From assembly GCF_000430745.1 (NCBI RefSeq), contig NZ_AUMP01000016.1, positions 1 to 64,000 on the forward strand: a stretch of 64,000 nt of DNA, given 5' to 3'. Every line of letters begins with the position of its first letter. The stretch's first letter is position 1. A model generated the notes under the pieces. It was not told the origin of the DNA. It did no database searches and saw only the letters and a program-made list of their open reading frames with translations. The position numbers were made by a program, and so were the translations under genes. Of this stretch, positions 33,762-42,420 are shown piece after piece. This stretch comes from Fictibacillus gelatini DSM 15865. GTDB taxonomy: Bacteria > Bacillota > Bacilli > Bacillales > Fictibacillaceae.

Positions 33762-35510
33762 TTAACGGAATAATCCTATTGCCTTTCCTTGTCTCGTAGA
33801 GTCGGCTGCCCCTAGATAAAAATCAGGTTTGCGGAAAATTTGCATACTTTGAACATTTCCAATAGGCTGAGGCTTGCTGTTCCATTTATGTCCCCATTCT
33901 TCCAGCCGGTTCCGGGCTGCTTGCGGTATTCCTTCCTCCCAGTTTATGGTCGGATAGGAAGGGCTGAAAATTCTCGGTTCCTCAATCGCATCTTTTAAGT
34001 TCATATGATAATCAATAGAATTGATGATGGTTTGGACAACCGATGCGATAATCGTGCTTCCTCCCGGTGAGCCAACTGTCATCACCGGTTTTCCATCCTT
34101 AAAAATGATCGTCGGGCTCATGCTGCTCATCGGCCGTTTATTCGGTTGAACTTCATTTGCCCCACCTGGAACCGCGTCAAAGTCCGTCAGTTCATTATTT
34201 AAAAGGAATCCATAGCCAGGAACCATAATCCCCGTTCCAAACTCTTGTTCAATCGTCGTCGTATAAGAAACTAGATTTCCCCATTTGTCAGCTACGGTAA
34301 AATGAGTGGTTTGGCCAATTTTTTTGTCATCCGGCTGTTTGACGATTGGTTGGCCGCCGTTTCCTTCCTGGAACTTCCATGGATCGCCGGGTTTAATGTC
34401 GCTGTTTGCTTTTTCGAATTGAATTTGGCTTCTTCGCTCATTAATATAGTCTGGATTCAGCATTCCTTTTGTCGGGACATCGACAAATTCCGGATCTCCG
34501 ACATAAGCCCCCCTATCGGCATATGCAAGGTGCATTGCTTCAGTCAATAAATGGTACTTTTCCGGAGATCGGACCCCGTACTGATTCAAATCATATCCTT
34601 CAAGGATGCTAAGAATCTGAAGAAGCGTGACTCCTCCTGAACTTGGCGGCGGCATCGAAGCGATTTCGTACCCGCGATATGTTCCTTTAATCGGTTGATC
34701 AATGGTGACATCATAATTTTTTAAGTCTTTCTTTGTCATGCTGCCATTATTTTTTTGGACAACAGAGGAAATGGCCTTTGCGATCTCACCATTATAAAAT
34801 GCGTGTTGGCCATTTTTTCGGATAAGCTTGAAGGTTTTGGCAAGGTCTTTTTGGACGAGCACATCCCCTTCTTTTAATGGCTTTCCGTTTGGCAGAAAAA
34901 CCTCTTTTGCAGCTGTTTTGGAAAGCTTGTCCTCATTTTCTTTGATCGCATCTGCCAACACCCAGTTCACTTTTACTCCTTTTTCAGCCATTCGGATGGA
35001 TGGGTCTATAAGTTTGTTAAATGGAACAGTGCCCCATTTTTCATGGGCTTTGACTAATCCTTTCAGCGTTCCAGGAACGCCAACAGCTTTTCCGTCAGTC
35101 GATCGGACGGGAAATGGGATAACCTTTCCATTTTTATCTAGAAACATGTCAGGCTTTGCCCCCATCGGAGCTTTTTCGCGGCTGTCAATAATCGTTATTT
35201 TATGATTTTTGGCTTCATAAACCATCATAAATCCGCCGCCACCAATCCCGGACATCATCGGTTCGTTTACATTTAAAGCAAACTGAATGGCGATGGCGGC
35301 ATCGACTGCATTTCCGCCTTTTTTCAATACTTCAGCACCAACTTTGGAAGCGAGTGGATGGGAGGTGACGACCATTCCTTTCGTGCCGACGGCTACCTGG
35401 GAGTCAGTGATGTTTCTTTTTTCCTTCGCTTGAATGCTAGTAGGCGAATAATTAACTATCAAAATAGTTGTTAAGAGGATGACAAAAAATTGAAGAAACC
35501 TTTTATACAT
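33762..35510 (-). CDS. ggt: Gamma-glutamyltransferase precursor
   Basis: This secreted N-terminal-nucleophile hydrolase transfers or hydrolyses gamma-glutamyl groups of glutathione, glutamine and poly-gamma-glutamate. It has 582 residues with a signal peptide (about 1-28, cleavage near SIQAKE). The large subunit contains SGIGGGGFMM (about 87-96) and DSREKAP (the alpha-carboxylate Arg). Autocleavage should occur before T401 in GQTTHFTV, which becomes the catalytic Thr. The small subunit holds NNELTDF and GSPGGSTI. It is monocistronic; its own promoter lies in the AT-rich 35511-35590 gap. Confidence 0.95.
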   Translation of the reverse strand: MYKRFLQFFVILLTTILIVNYSPTSIQAKEKRNITDSQVAVGTKGMVVTSHPLASKVGAEVLKKGGNAVDAAIAIQFALNVNEPMMSGIGGGGFMMVYEAKNHKITIIDSREKAPMGAKPDMFLDKNGKVIPFPVRSTDGKAVGVPGTLKGLVKAHEKWGTVPFNKLIDPSIRMAEKGVKVNWVLADAIKENEDKLSKTAAKEVFLPNGKPLKEGDVLVQKDLAKTFKLIRKNGQHAFYNGEIAKAISSVVQKNNGSMTKKDLKNYDVTIDQPIKGTYRGYEIASMPPPSSGGVTLLQILSILEGYDLNQYGVRSPEKYHLLTEAMHLAYADRGAYVGDPEFVDVPTKGMLNPDYINERRSQIQFEKANSDIKPGDPWKFQEGNGGQPIVKQPDDKKIGQTTHFTVADKWGNLVSYTTTIEQEFGTGIMVPGYGFLLNNELTDFDAVPGGANEVQPNKRPMSSMSPTIIFKDGKPVMTVGSPGGSTIIASVVQTIINSIDYHMNLKDAIEEPRIFSPSYPTINWEEGIPQAARNRLEEWGHKWNSKPQPIGNVQSMQIFRKPDFYLGAADSTRQGKAIGLFR

Positions 35511-35596
35511 GAAATCCCTCCTTTTTAAAATACGTTATAGTAGAGTATTAATATTGTAAATAGTCTGGATTTATCAGGCTAAAAGTACTAGCACGG

Positions 35597-35635
35597 AAAA
35601 AAGCCTTAAAATCAGCAATGATTTTAAGGCTTTCA
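35597..35635 (-). terminator. Terminator of the SleB-type hydrolase gene
   Basis: AAGCCTTAAAATCA and TGATTTTAAGGCTT form a 14-bp stem with a GCAA-type loop, followed by TTTTTT on the minus strand. Confidence 0.92.
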
Positions 35636-35642
35636 ATATGTG

Positions 35643-36230
35643 TTATTTAGTAAAAGTATGATTTCCGATCACGACTGTAACCGGACGTGAGTCTAGCCAA
35701 TGATTGGTTGCCGTTCTCTTATTGTAATAAAATAATGCGTCGTGTGTATCATCATAACCGCCAAGGGCTTTTTTGGCCGCTTTTATCGACTCTTTCGAAG
35801 GCTTTTTAAGCGAACCCGTCATAACTGGCGTAAACTGGCCAGGCTCATAAATGACTGCACTGATTGAATCAGGAAATTTTTTATTTTTAACACGATTTAA
35901 AACAACGGCGCCAACGCCAACTTTTCCTTTGAAGCTTTCACCGGAAGCTTCTGATTCAATGAGTGAAGCCAGTAAATGCAACTCTTTTTTTGAAATATGA
36001 ATCGATTTATTTTTTGAAACCGTAACCGATTTACCTATTTTTGTTTTCTTTATTTTTTTATGAAGTTTAGAAGGCTTTCGCTCTTTTATGATTTGATCAT
36101 AAAGTGCACCGTGTGTAGGAGTAATGCCCCAGAGTGTGTCACCTTCCCCTGTATAAGCTTCGGCCATCTTTCCTGAAGCGAACACGATGCATAAAGCCAA
36201 CATGGCTGAAATGATTGTTCCTTTTTTCAT
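35643..36230 (-). CDS. Cell wall hydrolase of the SleB (Hydrolase_2) family
   Basis: This exported protein of 195 residues has a signal peptide (about 1-25) and a C-terminal SleB/CwlJ-type catalytic domain (about 83-195). It begins HLLASLIESEASGESFKGKVG, where the first Glu is the probable catalytic acid; GQFTPVMTG and ALFYYN follow. Family members are lytic transglycosylases that degrade spore cortex or act on vegetative wall. There is no separate peptidoglycan-binding or LysM domain; the 60-residue linker is Lys-rich. The B. subtilis homologue YkvT is a better match than SleB by this layout. A germination role is possible but not shown. Confidence 0.88.
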   Translation of the reverse strand: MKKGTIISAMLALCIVFASGKMAEAYTGEGDTLWGITPTHGALYDQIIKERKPSKLHKKIKKTKIGKSVTVSKNKSIHISKKELHLLASLIESEASGESFKGKVGVGAVVLNRVKNKKFPDSISAVIYEPGQFTPVMTGSLKKPSKESIKAAKKALGGYDDTHDALFYYNKRTATNHWLDSRPVTVVIGNHTFTK

Positions 36231-36454
36231 TATTGCGTTCCCCCTGGAATCGTTGTTTTCGCCTTCTGTTGCCCGACGATTCTGGACTTAAACGTTCAGC
36301 TTCTCTCATCCCCCTGATTTTAGTCCATATAACCTATTTTTTCGCAAAAAAATAGGACTTTTTGACCTTGCTCCCGCTGGTAGATTTATGAAATGTTCTT
36401 TGTTAATTTTTATATAAAGGCATAAAATACGGTACGTGAAATTTTATTCTCATT

Positions 36455-36492
36455 TAAAAATGGCGCCGCCCTTAAAAGAATGCGGCAGCGCT
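36455..36492 (-). terminator. Terminator overlapping the end of thiZ
   Basis: GCGCTGCC and GGGCGGCGC arms (one G-U pair) followed by ATTTTT. The 5' arm is made of the last Ser-Ala-Ala codons of thiZ, so the gene end and terminator share bases. Confidence 0.8.
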
Positions 36493-37248
36493 TTTTCCTT
36501 CCAATATGGACAATATTTTTTCTTTTTGGCTGGCAAATTCAACCGACGTAATGCTTCGTTTTAGACGGTCTTTTTCTAATCGTATCTTAATTTCAGCAAT
36601 AATTTTTCCTGGCCGGTGTGACATGATGTATATTCTGTCGGATAAATAAATGGCTTCATCGACATCATGTGTGACAAGCATCATTGTAAAATGAGACTCC
36701 TGCCATCGTTCAATGAGCCATTCATGCAGGCCTCTTTTTGTAAGTGCATCCAATTTGCCGAAAGGCTCGTCCAAAAGCATAACTTCTTTTTTACATAAGA
36801 CGCTCCGCAAAAAAGAAGCGCGTTGTTTCATTCCTCCAGACAGCATGTACGGATAATGGTCACCGTATTGTTCCAATCCAAAGGCGGGAAGCAACTGCTT
36901 CGCTTCTATTTTTGCTTCTTTTTTCTTCATTCCCTGTACTTCTAGGCCGATCGTGACATTTTCGATAATTGTCCGCCATGGCAAGAGAACATCGTTTTGC
37001 GGCATATAGCTGACTTTTCCAGTTTTGCCGACAATCGACTGGCCATTTAATAATATGTCGCCTGAATCTGGCAAACTCAGTCCCGCGATTAAATCGAGCA
37101 TTGTGCTTTTCCCGCAGCCGCTCGGACCGATAATGCTGACAATTTCGCCTTCCTTAATATGAACGGATATGTTTTGAATTGCGGTAATGTCATGCGAAAA
37201 AGTTTTCGTCACATTTTTTACGCATAACTTATTTTGGGAGGAATTCAT
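36472..37248 (-). CDS. thiZ: ABC transporter ATPase, thiamine-precursor uptake (ThiZ)
   Basis: This 258-residue ABC ATPase of the TauB/SsuB/ThiZ group carries Walker A GPSGCGKST (about 42-50), signature LSGGMKQR, Walker B VMLLDEPF and the H-loop VTHDVDEA. It powers the importer formed with ThiX and ThiY. The start MNSSQNKLCVKN is preceded by AAGGCG and overlaps the thiY 3' end by 20 nt; the longer open frame has no SD. As last gene of the TPP-riboswitch operon it is probably for a hydroxymethylpyrimidine-type thiamine precursor. Sequence alone would also fit sulfonate or nitrate uptake. Confidence 0.88.
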   Translation of the reverse strand: MNSSQNKLCVKNVTKTFSHDITAIQNISVHIKEGEIVSIIGPSGCGKSTMLDLIAGLSLPDSGDILLNGQSIVGKTGKVSYMPQNDVLLPWRTIIENVTIGLEVQGMKKKEAKIEAKQLLPAFGLEQYGDHYPYMLSGGMKQRASFLRSVLCKKEVMLLDEPFGKLDALTKRGLHEWLIERWQESHFTMMLVTHDVDEAIYLSDRIYIMSHRPGKIIAEIKIRLEKDRLKRSITSVEFASQKEKILSILEGKSAAAFF

Positions 37249-38224
37249 TCGTAAACGCCTTCCTCGTATCGATCTTTTTCGAGAGGAGTTTATTTTTATA
37301 CATCCAATCCGCATAACGTGACCACACTTCTTGTTTTTGCACACCCCAACGGCTGCTATCGGCCTGATATTGTTTGCTTAACCATTGCTGGCTATTTAAC
37401 ACTAATCCACGGTCCAATTCAGGAACATCTTTCACAAGGATGCCTGCCGCTTCTTTCGGATGTTTAATTGCAAAGCTATAGCCTTCTGATAACCCTTTCA
37501 TAAATTTTTTCACAAGCGGTTTATTCGTCTTTGCCATTTTTTCGTTGGTGATAATGACCGGAGTATAGTAATCAAGAGCAGGGTCTAAATCTTTCACCAT
37601 TAAAATATTGATGTCTTTTCCTTTTCGTTTCGCCTCGACTCCATCCCAGCCGTAATAAATCCATTCAAAATCGGCGTCTTTGCCGATCGAAGTAAAAAAG
37701 TTCGTCTGGCCCAGCGTTACGTTTTTCACTTTTTTATAATCGGCGCCATCTTTCTCCATAACCCCTTTGATCATCGCTTCTTCCGCCGGCGATCCCCATC
37801 CGCCATAGCGCTTTCCTTCGAAATCTTTTGGACGAGTAATGTGGTCTTTTTTTAGCGAAGCAAAACCTGATGTATTGTGCTGGATGACGGCCGCAATCGA
37901 GACGATCGGAATACCGCTTGCTCTTGAGTTCGTTACGTTTTCCTGGTACGATACGCCAAAGTCTGCCTTTCCTCTGGCGACAAGCTGTTCGGCCGATGTT
38001 CCTTCTCCAGGCGGGAGAATCTCAACATCCAAACCTTCCTTTTTAAAATAGCCTTTATCCTTCGCCACATAAATGCCAGTATGATTCGTGTTTGGCGTCC
38101 AGTCTAACATGATCGATACTTTCTGTAATTTTTTCGTTCCTTTTTCCGTTTCCGATTGCTTCTCGTTCGCGCAGCCGGACAATAATAAAATGCCTGCAAT
38201 AATGGGCACGGTCCATTTCTTCAT
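37229..38224 (-). CDS. thiY: ABC transporter substrate-binding lipoprotein (ThiY, NMT1/THI5-like)
   Basis: This 331-residue lipoprotein has a signal peptide and lipobox LSGC (C18 lipidated). The mature part is an NMT1/THI5-like periplasmic-binding fold, with the typical LDWTPNTNHTGIYVAKDKGY near residue 41 and VSYQENV. ThiY proteins bind formylaminopyrimidine, a salvageable thiamine breakdown product. The operon position between ThiX and ThiZ and the TPP riboswitch upstream support this substrate class. The ATG has AGGTAACAATCA as SD. Confidence 0.9.
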   Translation of the reverse strand: MKKWTVPIIAGILLLSGCANEKQSETEKGTKKLQKVSIMLDWTPNTNHTGIYVAKDKGYFKKEGLDVEILPPGEGTSAEQLVARGKADFGVSYQENVTNSRASGIPIVSIAAVIQHNTSGFASLKKDHITRPKDFEGKRYGGWGSPAEEAMIKGVMEKDGADYKKVKNVTLGQTNFFTSIGKDADFEWIYYGWDGVEAKRKGKDINILMVKDLDPALDYYTPVIITNEKMAKTNKPLVKKFMKGLSEGYSFAIKHPKEAAGILVKDVPELDRGLVLNSQQWLSKQYQADSSRWGVQKQEVWSRYADWMYKNKLLSKKIDTRKAFTNEFLPK

Positions 38225-38237
38225 TGATTGTTACCTC

Positions 38238-39035
38238 CTATTTGCCCTGCAATTTCTTATGCTTATAATGCCAGGGCATAAGTATTCTGGCAATCATTTC
38301 AATCCAACCAAATATGATTAAACTTAAAATAACAATAACTAAAATTATGGCAAATACGCGTTCGGTTAAAAAAGACTGAGAAGAGCGGGTTAAAAAAATG
38401 CCAAGACCTTTGCTCGCTCCAAGCCATTCCCCAATGACGGCGCCCATAATGCTATATGTTCCAGCAATTCGGAGGCCCGAAAAAAAATGGGGCATGCTTT
38501 CAGGAAATTGAACCATTCTGAATATTTGCAAACGGTTCGCGCCCATCGACTTTAATAATCGTATTTTATCCCGATCAACAAGACGAAATCCATCCGCCAG
38601 ATTTACGGCTATCGGGAAGAAGCAAACGAGCGCGACGACAATGACTTTCGGCAAGAGTCCATACCCGAACCACATTAAAAAAAGCGGTGCGACCGCAATG
38701 ATCGGTACCGTTTGGGAAATGACAAGAAGCGGATAAACCGCTAAACGAATCATTTCAGAACTTTCAATAACGACAGCAATAATAACGCCGATTATGATCG
38801 CTGCTCCGAGTCCGATTAACGTTTCATAAATCGTTTGAATAGAATGATCAATTAACAAATCCTTGCTTTGTATAAGTGCCTTGACAATCGATAAAGGGCC
38901 CGGCAAAATCCATTTTTCAATCTGGAAGATACGTACGGCCGCTTCCCATAGGACAAGCAGCAATAGCAACAGCCATGCCGGAAAGACGATTTTTTTCCAG
39001 AGCAAGTTATGATCTGTATTTCTTAATTTTCTCAT
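38238..39035 (-). CDS. thiX: ABC transporter permease, thiamine-precursor uptake (ThiX)
   Basis: This 265-residue BPD-type inner membrane permease has about six transmembrane helices and the EAA-loop motif EWLGASKGLGIFL (about 200) that contacts the ATPase. It begins inside the 3' end of the preceding thiamine-binding gene (29-nt overlap, different frame), which points to translational coupling. It belongs to the TauC/SsuC/ThiX group. The substrate follows from the TPP riboswitch and ThiY. Confidence 0.9.
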   Translation of the reverse strand: MRKLRNTDHNLLWKKIVFPAWLLLLLLVLWEAAVRIFQIEKWILPGPLSIVKALIQSKDLLIDHSIQTIYETLIGLGAAIIIGVIIAVVIESSEMIRLAVYPLLVISQTVPIIAVAPLFLMWFGYGLLPKVIVVALVCFFPIAVNLADGFRLVDRDKIRLLKSMGANRLQIFRMVQFPESMPHFFSGLRIAGTYSIMGAVIGEWLGASKGLGIFLTRSSQSFLTERVFAIILVIVILSLIIFGWIEMIARILMPWHYKHKKLQGK

Positions 39036-39297
39036 CCATCGTGACCCCTTCTGGGCGGTAATGAATATTAATGGTTGTCAATACATCAAGCGCGCCGGCT
39101 TTAATGCAAGCTTCCTGTGCCTCTTTTACAATGTTAAGAAGATGGTCCATTTCCCCTTCCATCACTGTCTCCATAGCGCCAACTTCATATTTCACTCCCG
39201 AAGCCTGCACGACCTCTATTGCCTTATCGACCACTTCATACGTATTGCCATCTTTTACTTTTGGAATCACTTTAAAGCTTACAAGAACATCAGCCAT
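39007..39297 (-). CDS. Thiamine-binding protein, MTH1187/YkoF-like family
   Basis: This is a 96-residue ferredoxin-like fold protein of the MTH1187 (DUF77) family. The characteristic core is VSFKVIPKV at the N-terminus and YEVGAMETVMEG (about 35-46), and members bind thiamine or hydroxymethylpyrimidine. It is the first gene after the TPP riboswitch, so it likely buffers or delivers the imported compound in the cytoplasm. The ATG was set by AAAGGAG; the longer frame reads back into the riboswitch terminator. The 3' end overlaps thiX. Confidence 0.88.
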   Translation of the reverse strand: MADVLVSFKVIPKVKDGNTYEVVDKAIEVVQASGVKYEVGAMETVMEGEMDHLLNIVKEAQEACIKAGALDVLTTINIHYRPEGVTMDEKIKKYRS

Positions 39298-39328
39298 TTT
39301 GATTTCTCCTTTATATACTTTTTTTCGC

Positions 39329-39476
39329 AATAAAAAAAGCCGCCAAACGGGCAGCATACGAGCAGAAAGATATAGAGTTATAGCTAAAATCCCTCCGCTG
39401 GCATTACCCAGATCAGGTTATAGGGTCGGCGCCTATTTGCGGGCACCCTCTCAGCCAGGCCTCTCCCGGCTCCCCT
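39329..39476 (-). promoter_or_regulatory. TPP riboswitch (THI element) with terminator
   Basis: The aptamer spans 39476-39387 on the minus strand and contains the hallmark CTGAGAGGGTGCC, ACCTGATCTGGGTAATGCCAG and GGAGGGA segments. The expression platform is the terminator GCTGCC-CGTTT-GGCGGC followed by TTTTTTT at 39356-39331. Thiamine diphosphate should shut off the downstream uptake operon. Confidence 0.96.
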
Positions 39477-39562
39477 TTATGCTTTTATTGTCATCGTTAT
39501 TGTAGCAAAGGGGGTGGATGTTGTAAATATCATCCTCCAGATTGGTCAACCTAATAAAGGTT

Positions 39563-39844
39563 GTTCAAAAAGTCCGGGAAAAATTACCGTCGAATCTCTT
39601 CGTTGGCTTGCTTTTGCGCTACTCACGTATAAAAAACGCCATACGCGTTGTACCTGCGTCTATTAGCTTATGCTTGGAAGTAGGCTTCCTCGGTACAAGG
39701 CCGCATAGAAGCGGTTCGTGTAGTAGCCTTGCTCAAAGCTTCGCCGCCTCGATCTTCCGACGCACAGGACGTGCTAGTGCCAGCGTTGTCACAGGACGGG
39801 ACGGTATTAGCTGGCGACGGCTCTTTTTGTCCTCCTTTTTGAAC
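39563..39844. repeat. 282-bp element with terminal inverted repeats (MITE-like candidate)
   Basis: The ends are GTTCAAAAAG (39563-39572) and CTTTTTGAAC (39835-39844), exact 10-bp inverted repeats. Inside are a GCCAGC/GCTGGC stem and two copies of the CACAGGACG motif (39764, 39790). It has no credible ORF. Bacillaceae genomes carry dispersed elements of this look, but I cannot count copies here. Only 27 bp separate its right end from the sspL start codon. Confidence 0.55.
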
Positions 39845-39871
39845 ACGCAATGAGAAGGGAGGTGAGTCATC

Positions 39872-40009
39872 GTGTCTAAGAAAAGCACTGGAAAAGGCAA
39901 GGCAGCTTCTAGCGTGAACCCGCAGGGAAAAAGCCCTGACGCTGAATTCGGCATGGAGCCGAAAACCGAGCTTGAAAATCGAGCGAAGAAGAAAAATACG
40001 AGGATCTAA
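39872..40009 (+). CDS. sspL: Small acid-soluble spore protein, SspL type
   Basis: This 45-residue basic protein starts at GTG with a strong GGGAGGTG. The conserved elements are NPQG (16-19) and the C-terminal PKTELENRAKKKNTRI, which match minor spore protein L of Bacillus. Minor SASP of this type are made in the forespore under sigma-G. The upstream region is taken up by the TIR element, so the promoter is either inside or beyond it. A bidirectional terminator shared with metY follows immediately. Confidence 0.85.
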   Translation: MSKKSTGKGKAASSVNPQGKSPDAEFGMEPKTELENRAKKKNTRI

Positions 40010-40037
40010 AAAAAGCGCCTCTTAAGGCGCTTTTTTT
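40007..40037. terminator. Bidirectional terminator between sspL and metY
   Basis: AGCGCCT and AGGCGCT arms flanked by seven A and seven T give U tracts in both directions. It overlaps both stop codons. Confidence 0.92.
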
Positions 40038-41331
40038 AAACATGTGCTTTCGATGAAATGCCATTTGCTTTGACGATCGCCTGTTCTAGATCTTCAATTA
40101 AATCGTCGATATGCTCAATTCCAACCGAAAGGCGAATTAAATCTTCCGTTACCCCAGCTTCCTTAATCTCCTCAGGACTTAGCTGCTGATGGGTAGTGCT
40201 TGCCGGATGAATAATTAAGCTTTTTGCATCGCCTACATTTGCTACGTGCGACCATAATTGAACAGAATCGATCACTTTTTTCCCGGCCTCTCTCCCTCCT
40301 TTAATTCCAAAGACAACGACGCTACCTGCACCATCTGGAAGATATTTTTGGGCAAGGGATTTGGATGGATGCGTCTCTTGCTCGGGATAGAGTACCCACT
40401 CGATGCCGGGGTGATTTTCAAGGTAGCGAACGATTTTTCGCGTATTCGCGATATGTTCTTTCATCCGGACGTGCAATGTCTCAATTCCTAAACTAATTTG
40501 GAACGCGTTGAACGGACTAAGCGCTACACCAATATCGCGCAAAAATTGCACTCTTGCTTTAATGATGAAAGCCGCCTTGCCAATGTCTTTTGCATATACA
40601 AGATGGTGATAGCTCGGATCAGGCTGGGTGAACCCCGGGAAATTCGGCGAATCCCAATTAAATTTTCCGGCGTCAATTATAATCCCACCGAGTGTCGTGC
40701 CGTTGCCTCCGAGCCATTTTGTCGCGGAATGGACGACGATGTCTGCCCCGTGTTCAATTGGCCTGCATAAATATGGAGTTGCAAATGTGTTATCGACAAT
40801 AAGCGGGATTCCATGCGCATGGGCGATGTCCGCAAACGCTTGAATGTCAAGCACTTCTAAGCTCGGGTTGCCGATCGTTTCGGCGAAAACGGCTTTTGTT
40901 TTTGGCGTAATCGCCTCCCTTAACCCTTCTAGGTCGCCAGGTTCAACAAACTTTGTCGTTATTCCGTATTTTGGCAAAGTTGTAGAAAATAAATTGTACG
41001 TCCCGCCATAAAGTTTCGAGGCAGAAACAATTTCATCCCCCGAATTGGCGATGTTCATAATCGCGGTTGTAATTGCCGCCATCCCGCTTGAAACCGCGAG
41101 CGCCCCGACTCCTCCTTCAAGTTGGGCGACACGTTCTTCGAGTACGGCAACGGTAGGGTTTCCAATCCTCGTATAAATATAGCCTTCTTCTTTTAATGCA
41201 AACAAATCAGCTGCATGATCCGTGTTTTCAAACAAATACGCATTCGACTGATGAAGAGGAATGGAACGCGCACCCGTATCGTCCACTTTTAATCCTCCGT
41301 GAATGCTAATGGTTTCAAATCGATACCCCAT
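40036..41331 (-). CDS. metY: O-acetylhomoserine sulfhydrylase / aminocarboxypropyltransferase
   Basis: This 431-residue PLP enzyme of the Cys/Met metabolism family joins O-acetylhomoserine and sulfide to homocysteine. The PLP lysine is K205 in HSATKWLGGNG. YTRIGNPTVAVLEERVA and the LYGGTYNLF insertion pattern are typical of MetY, longer than cystathionine gamma-synthases. GGAGACGG precedes the ATG. A SAM riboswitch directly upstream fits a methionine-biosynthetic role. It is the anabolic counterpart to the gamma-lyase-like gene at 21403. Confidence 0.93.
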   Translation of the reverse strand: MGYRFETISIHGGLKVDDTGARSIPLHQSNAYLFENTDHAADLFALKEEGYIYTRIGNPTVAVLEERVAQLEGGVGALAVSSGMAAITTAIMNIANSGDEIVSASKLYGGTYNLFSTTLPKYGITTKFVEPGDLEGLREAITPKTKAVFAETIGNPSLEVLDIQAFADIAHAHGIPLIVDNTFATPYLCRPIEHGADIVVHSATKWLGGNGTTLGGIIIDAGKFNWDSPNFPGFTQPDPSYHHLVYAKDIGKAAFIIKARVQFLRDIGVALSPFNAFQISLGIETLHVRMKEHIANTRKIVRYLENHPGIEWVLYPEQETHPSKSLAQKYLPDGAGSVVVFGIKGGREAGKKVIDSVQLWSHVANVGDAKSLIIHPASTTHQQLSPEEIKEAGVTEDLIRLSVGIEHIDDLIEDLEQAIVKANGISSKAHV

Positions 41332-41369
41332 ATTTCAACCGTCTCCTTTTTTATTTTTTATACAATAAA

Positions 41370-41532
41370 AAAACACCGCTCTTGAAAGAAAGAGAGATGT
41401 TCGATCCGTAAACGGCACGCTCTCCCTTATCTTTCAAAGCTCATCCGCTTTGCAGGAATTGGCACCTTTCCAGAACATACTGGCGGTTGCCGGGTTTCAT
41501 CGGGCCAGTCCCTCCACCTCTCTTGATAAGAG
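41370..41532 (-). promoter_or_regulatory. SAM-I riboswitch (S-box) of metY
   Basis: On the minus strand: CTCTTATCAAGAGAGGTGGA, GGGAC, CCGATGAAACCCGGCAACC and GGTGCCAATTCC, the S-box core, closing with GATAAGG. A terminator (ACATCTCTCTT with AAGAGCGGTGT, then TTTTTTT) at 41402-41370 follows. SAM binding should stop metY transcription. Confidence 0.96.
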
Positions 41533-41592
41533 CAACGATGTTAAATTATTTATTAAAATACAACACTATTCTGAATTTGTCAAATACGATGA

Positions 41593-42285
41593 TTACTCAA
41601 CGAAATAAACCTTTTTGCTCGGCAATTCGAGGCAGTTCAGGCGTCCGCCAAAAACAGCTCCTCCGTCAATTCCGATAATTTTGTTATCAGCAAAATACAC
41701 GTCTGAACAATCATGGAACGAATTCGTTGGCGTATGCCCGAAAATGACTGTTTTGTCACCGTTGTAGCCATTATGAAACTCTTCACGGATCCAAATTAAA
41801 ACGTAAGGGTCCGTTTCCTGGATCGGAGTGGTCGGGTGAACGCCGCCATGAACAAAAATATAGTCATCCGTTTCATAAAAATAATCAAGATTTTCTAAAA
41901 AAGTTTTATGCTCCTCCATCAGCTCGGACTTCGTATGCTCATTGACTGTTGCTATAATTTCCCCCTGTTCAATGCTAAGCGAATATTGATAGCTTTTCAA
42001 TGTACTCTGTCCACCGTTTCTTATCGTCCAATTATCCCAAACCTTTTTGTCTCCATTCATCGCTCTTACGAGCATATCATCATGATTCCCTTTTAAAACG
42101 ACAGCCCCGTTTTCTTTTAACTGAATGACCTTTTCAACGACACCACTAGAATCTTCGCCTCTGTCGACATAATCTCCCAATAAAATCAATTGGTCTACGG
42201 AAGAATTATAATTAACTTTCTCTAGCAATTGTTCAAACTTCTTCAGTTCTCCATGAATATCGCTTATGGCCAGTGTTCTTTTCAC
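41593..42285 (-). CDS. Metallophosphoesterase, PPP/Ap4A-hydrolase-like
   Basis: This 230-residue calcineurin-like phosphoesterase has all dinuclear-metal motifs: SDIHGEL (about 6-12), GDYVDRGED (about 37-45), KGNHDDM and, later, VHGGVHP and GHTPT. It resembles bacterial PPP-family serine/threonine phosphatases and ApaH/PrpE-like hydrolases; which substrate it uses is not clear. The GTG at 42285 was chosen because AAAGAGGA lies 6 nt ahead; the ATG at 42306 precedes the SD. It is separated from the cobalamin operon by a terminator. Confidence 0.88.
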   Translation of the reverse strand: MKRTLAISDIHGELKKFEQLLEKVNYNSSVDQLILLGDYVDRGEDSSGVVEKVIQLKENGAVVLKGNHDDMLVRAMNGDKKVWDNWTIRNGGQSTLKSYQYSLSIEQGEIIATVNEHTKSELMEEHKTFLENLDYFYETDDYIFVHGGVHPTTPIQETDPYVLIWIREEFHNGYNGDKTVIFGHTPTNSFHDCSDVYFADNKIIGIDGGAVFGGRLNCLELPSKKVYFVE

Positions 42286-42370
42286 AAAAAATCCTCTTTC
42301 TGTCAAAAAGCTTTTTTATCATTATACACTTTTCTCCATAATTTGAATAGTCCAACAGGTTAAAACGAGA

Positions 42371-42418
42371 AAAAGGGCGTCACCTAAAATCCATCTTTTA
42401 GGCGGCCCCCTCTAAATA
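42371..42418 (-). terminator. Terminator of the cobalamin operon
   Basis: CCGCCTAAAA and TTTTAGGTGA-type arms, extended by GGGGGC and GCCC, are followed by TTTTTCTC on the minus strand. It comes directly after the nitroreductase stop and ends the roughly 13.8-kb operon. Confidence 0.85.
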
Positions 42419-42420
42419 AA

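Noticed and set aside
39542-39954. Several short open frames on both strands within and beside the TIR element
   Set aside because: No SD, no plausible protein composition; the region is explained by repeats and by the sspL leader.
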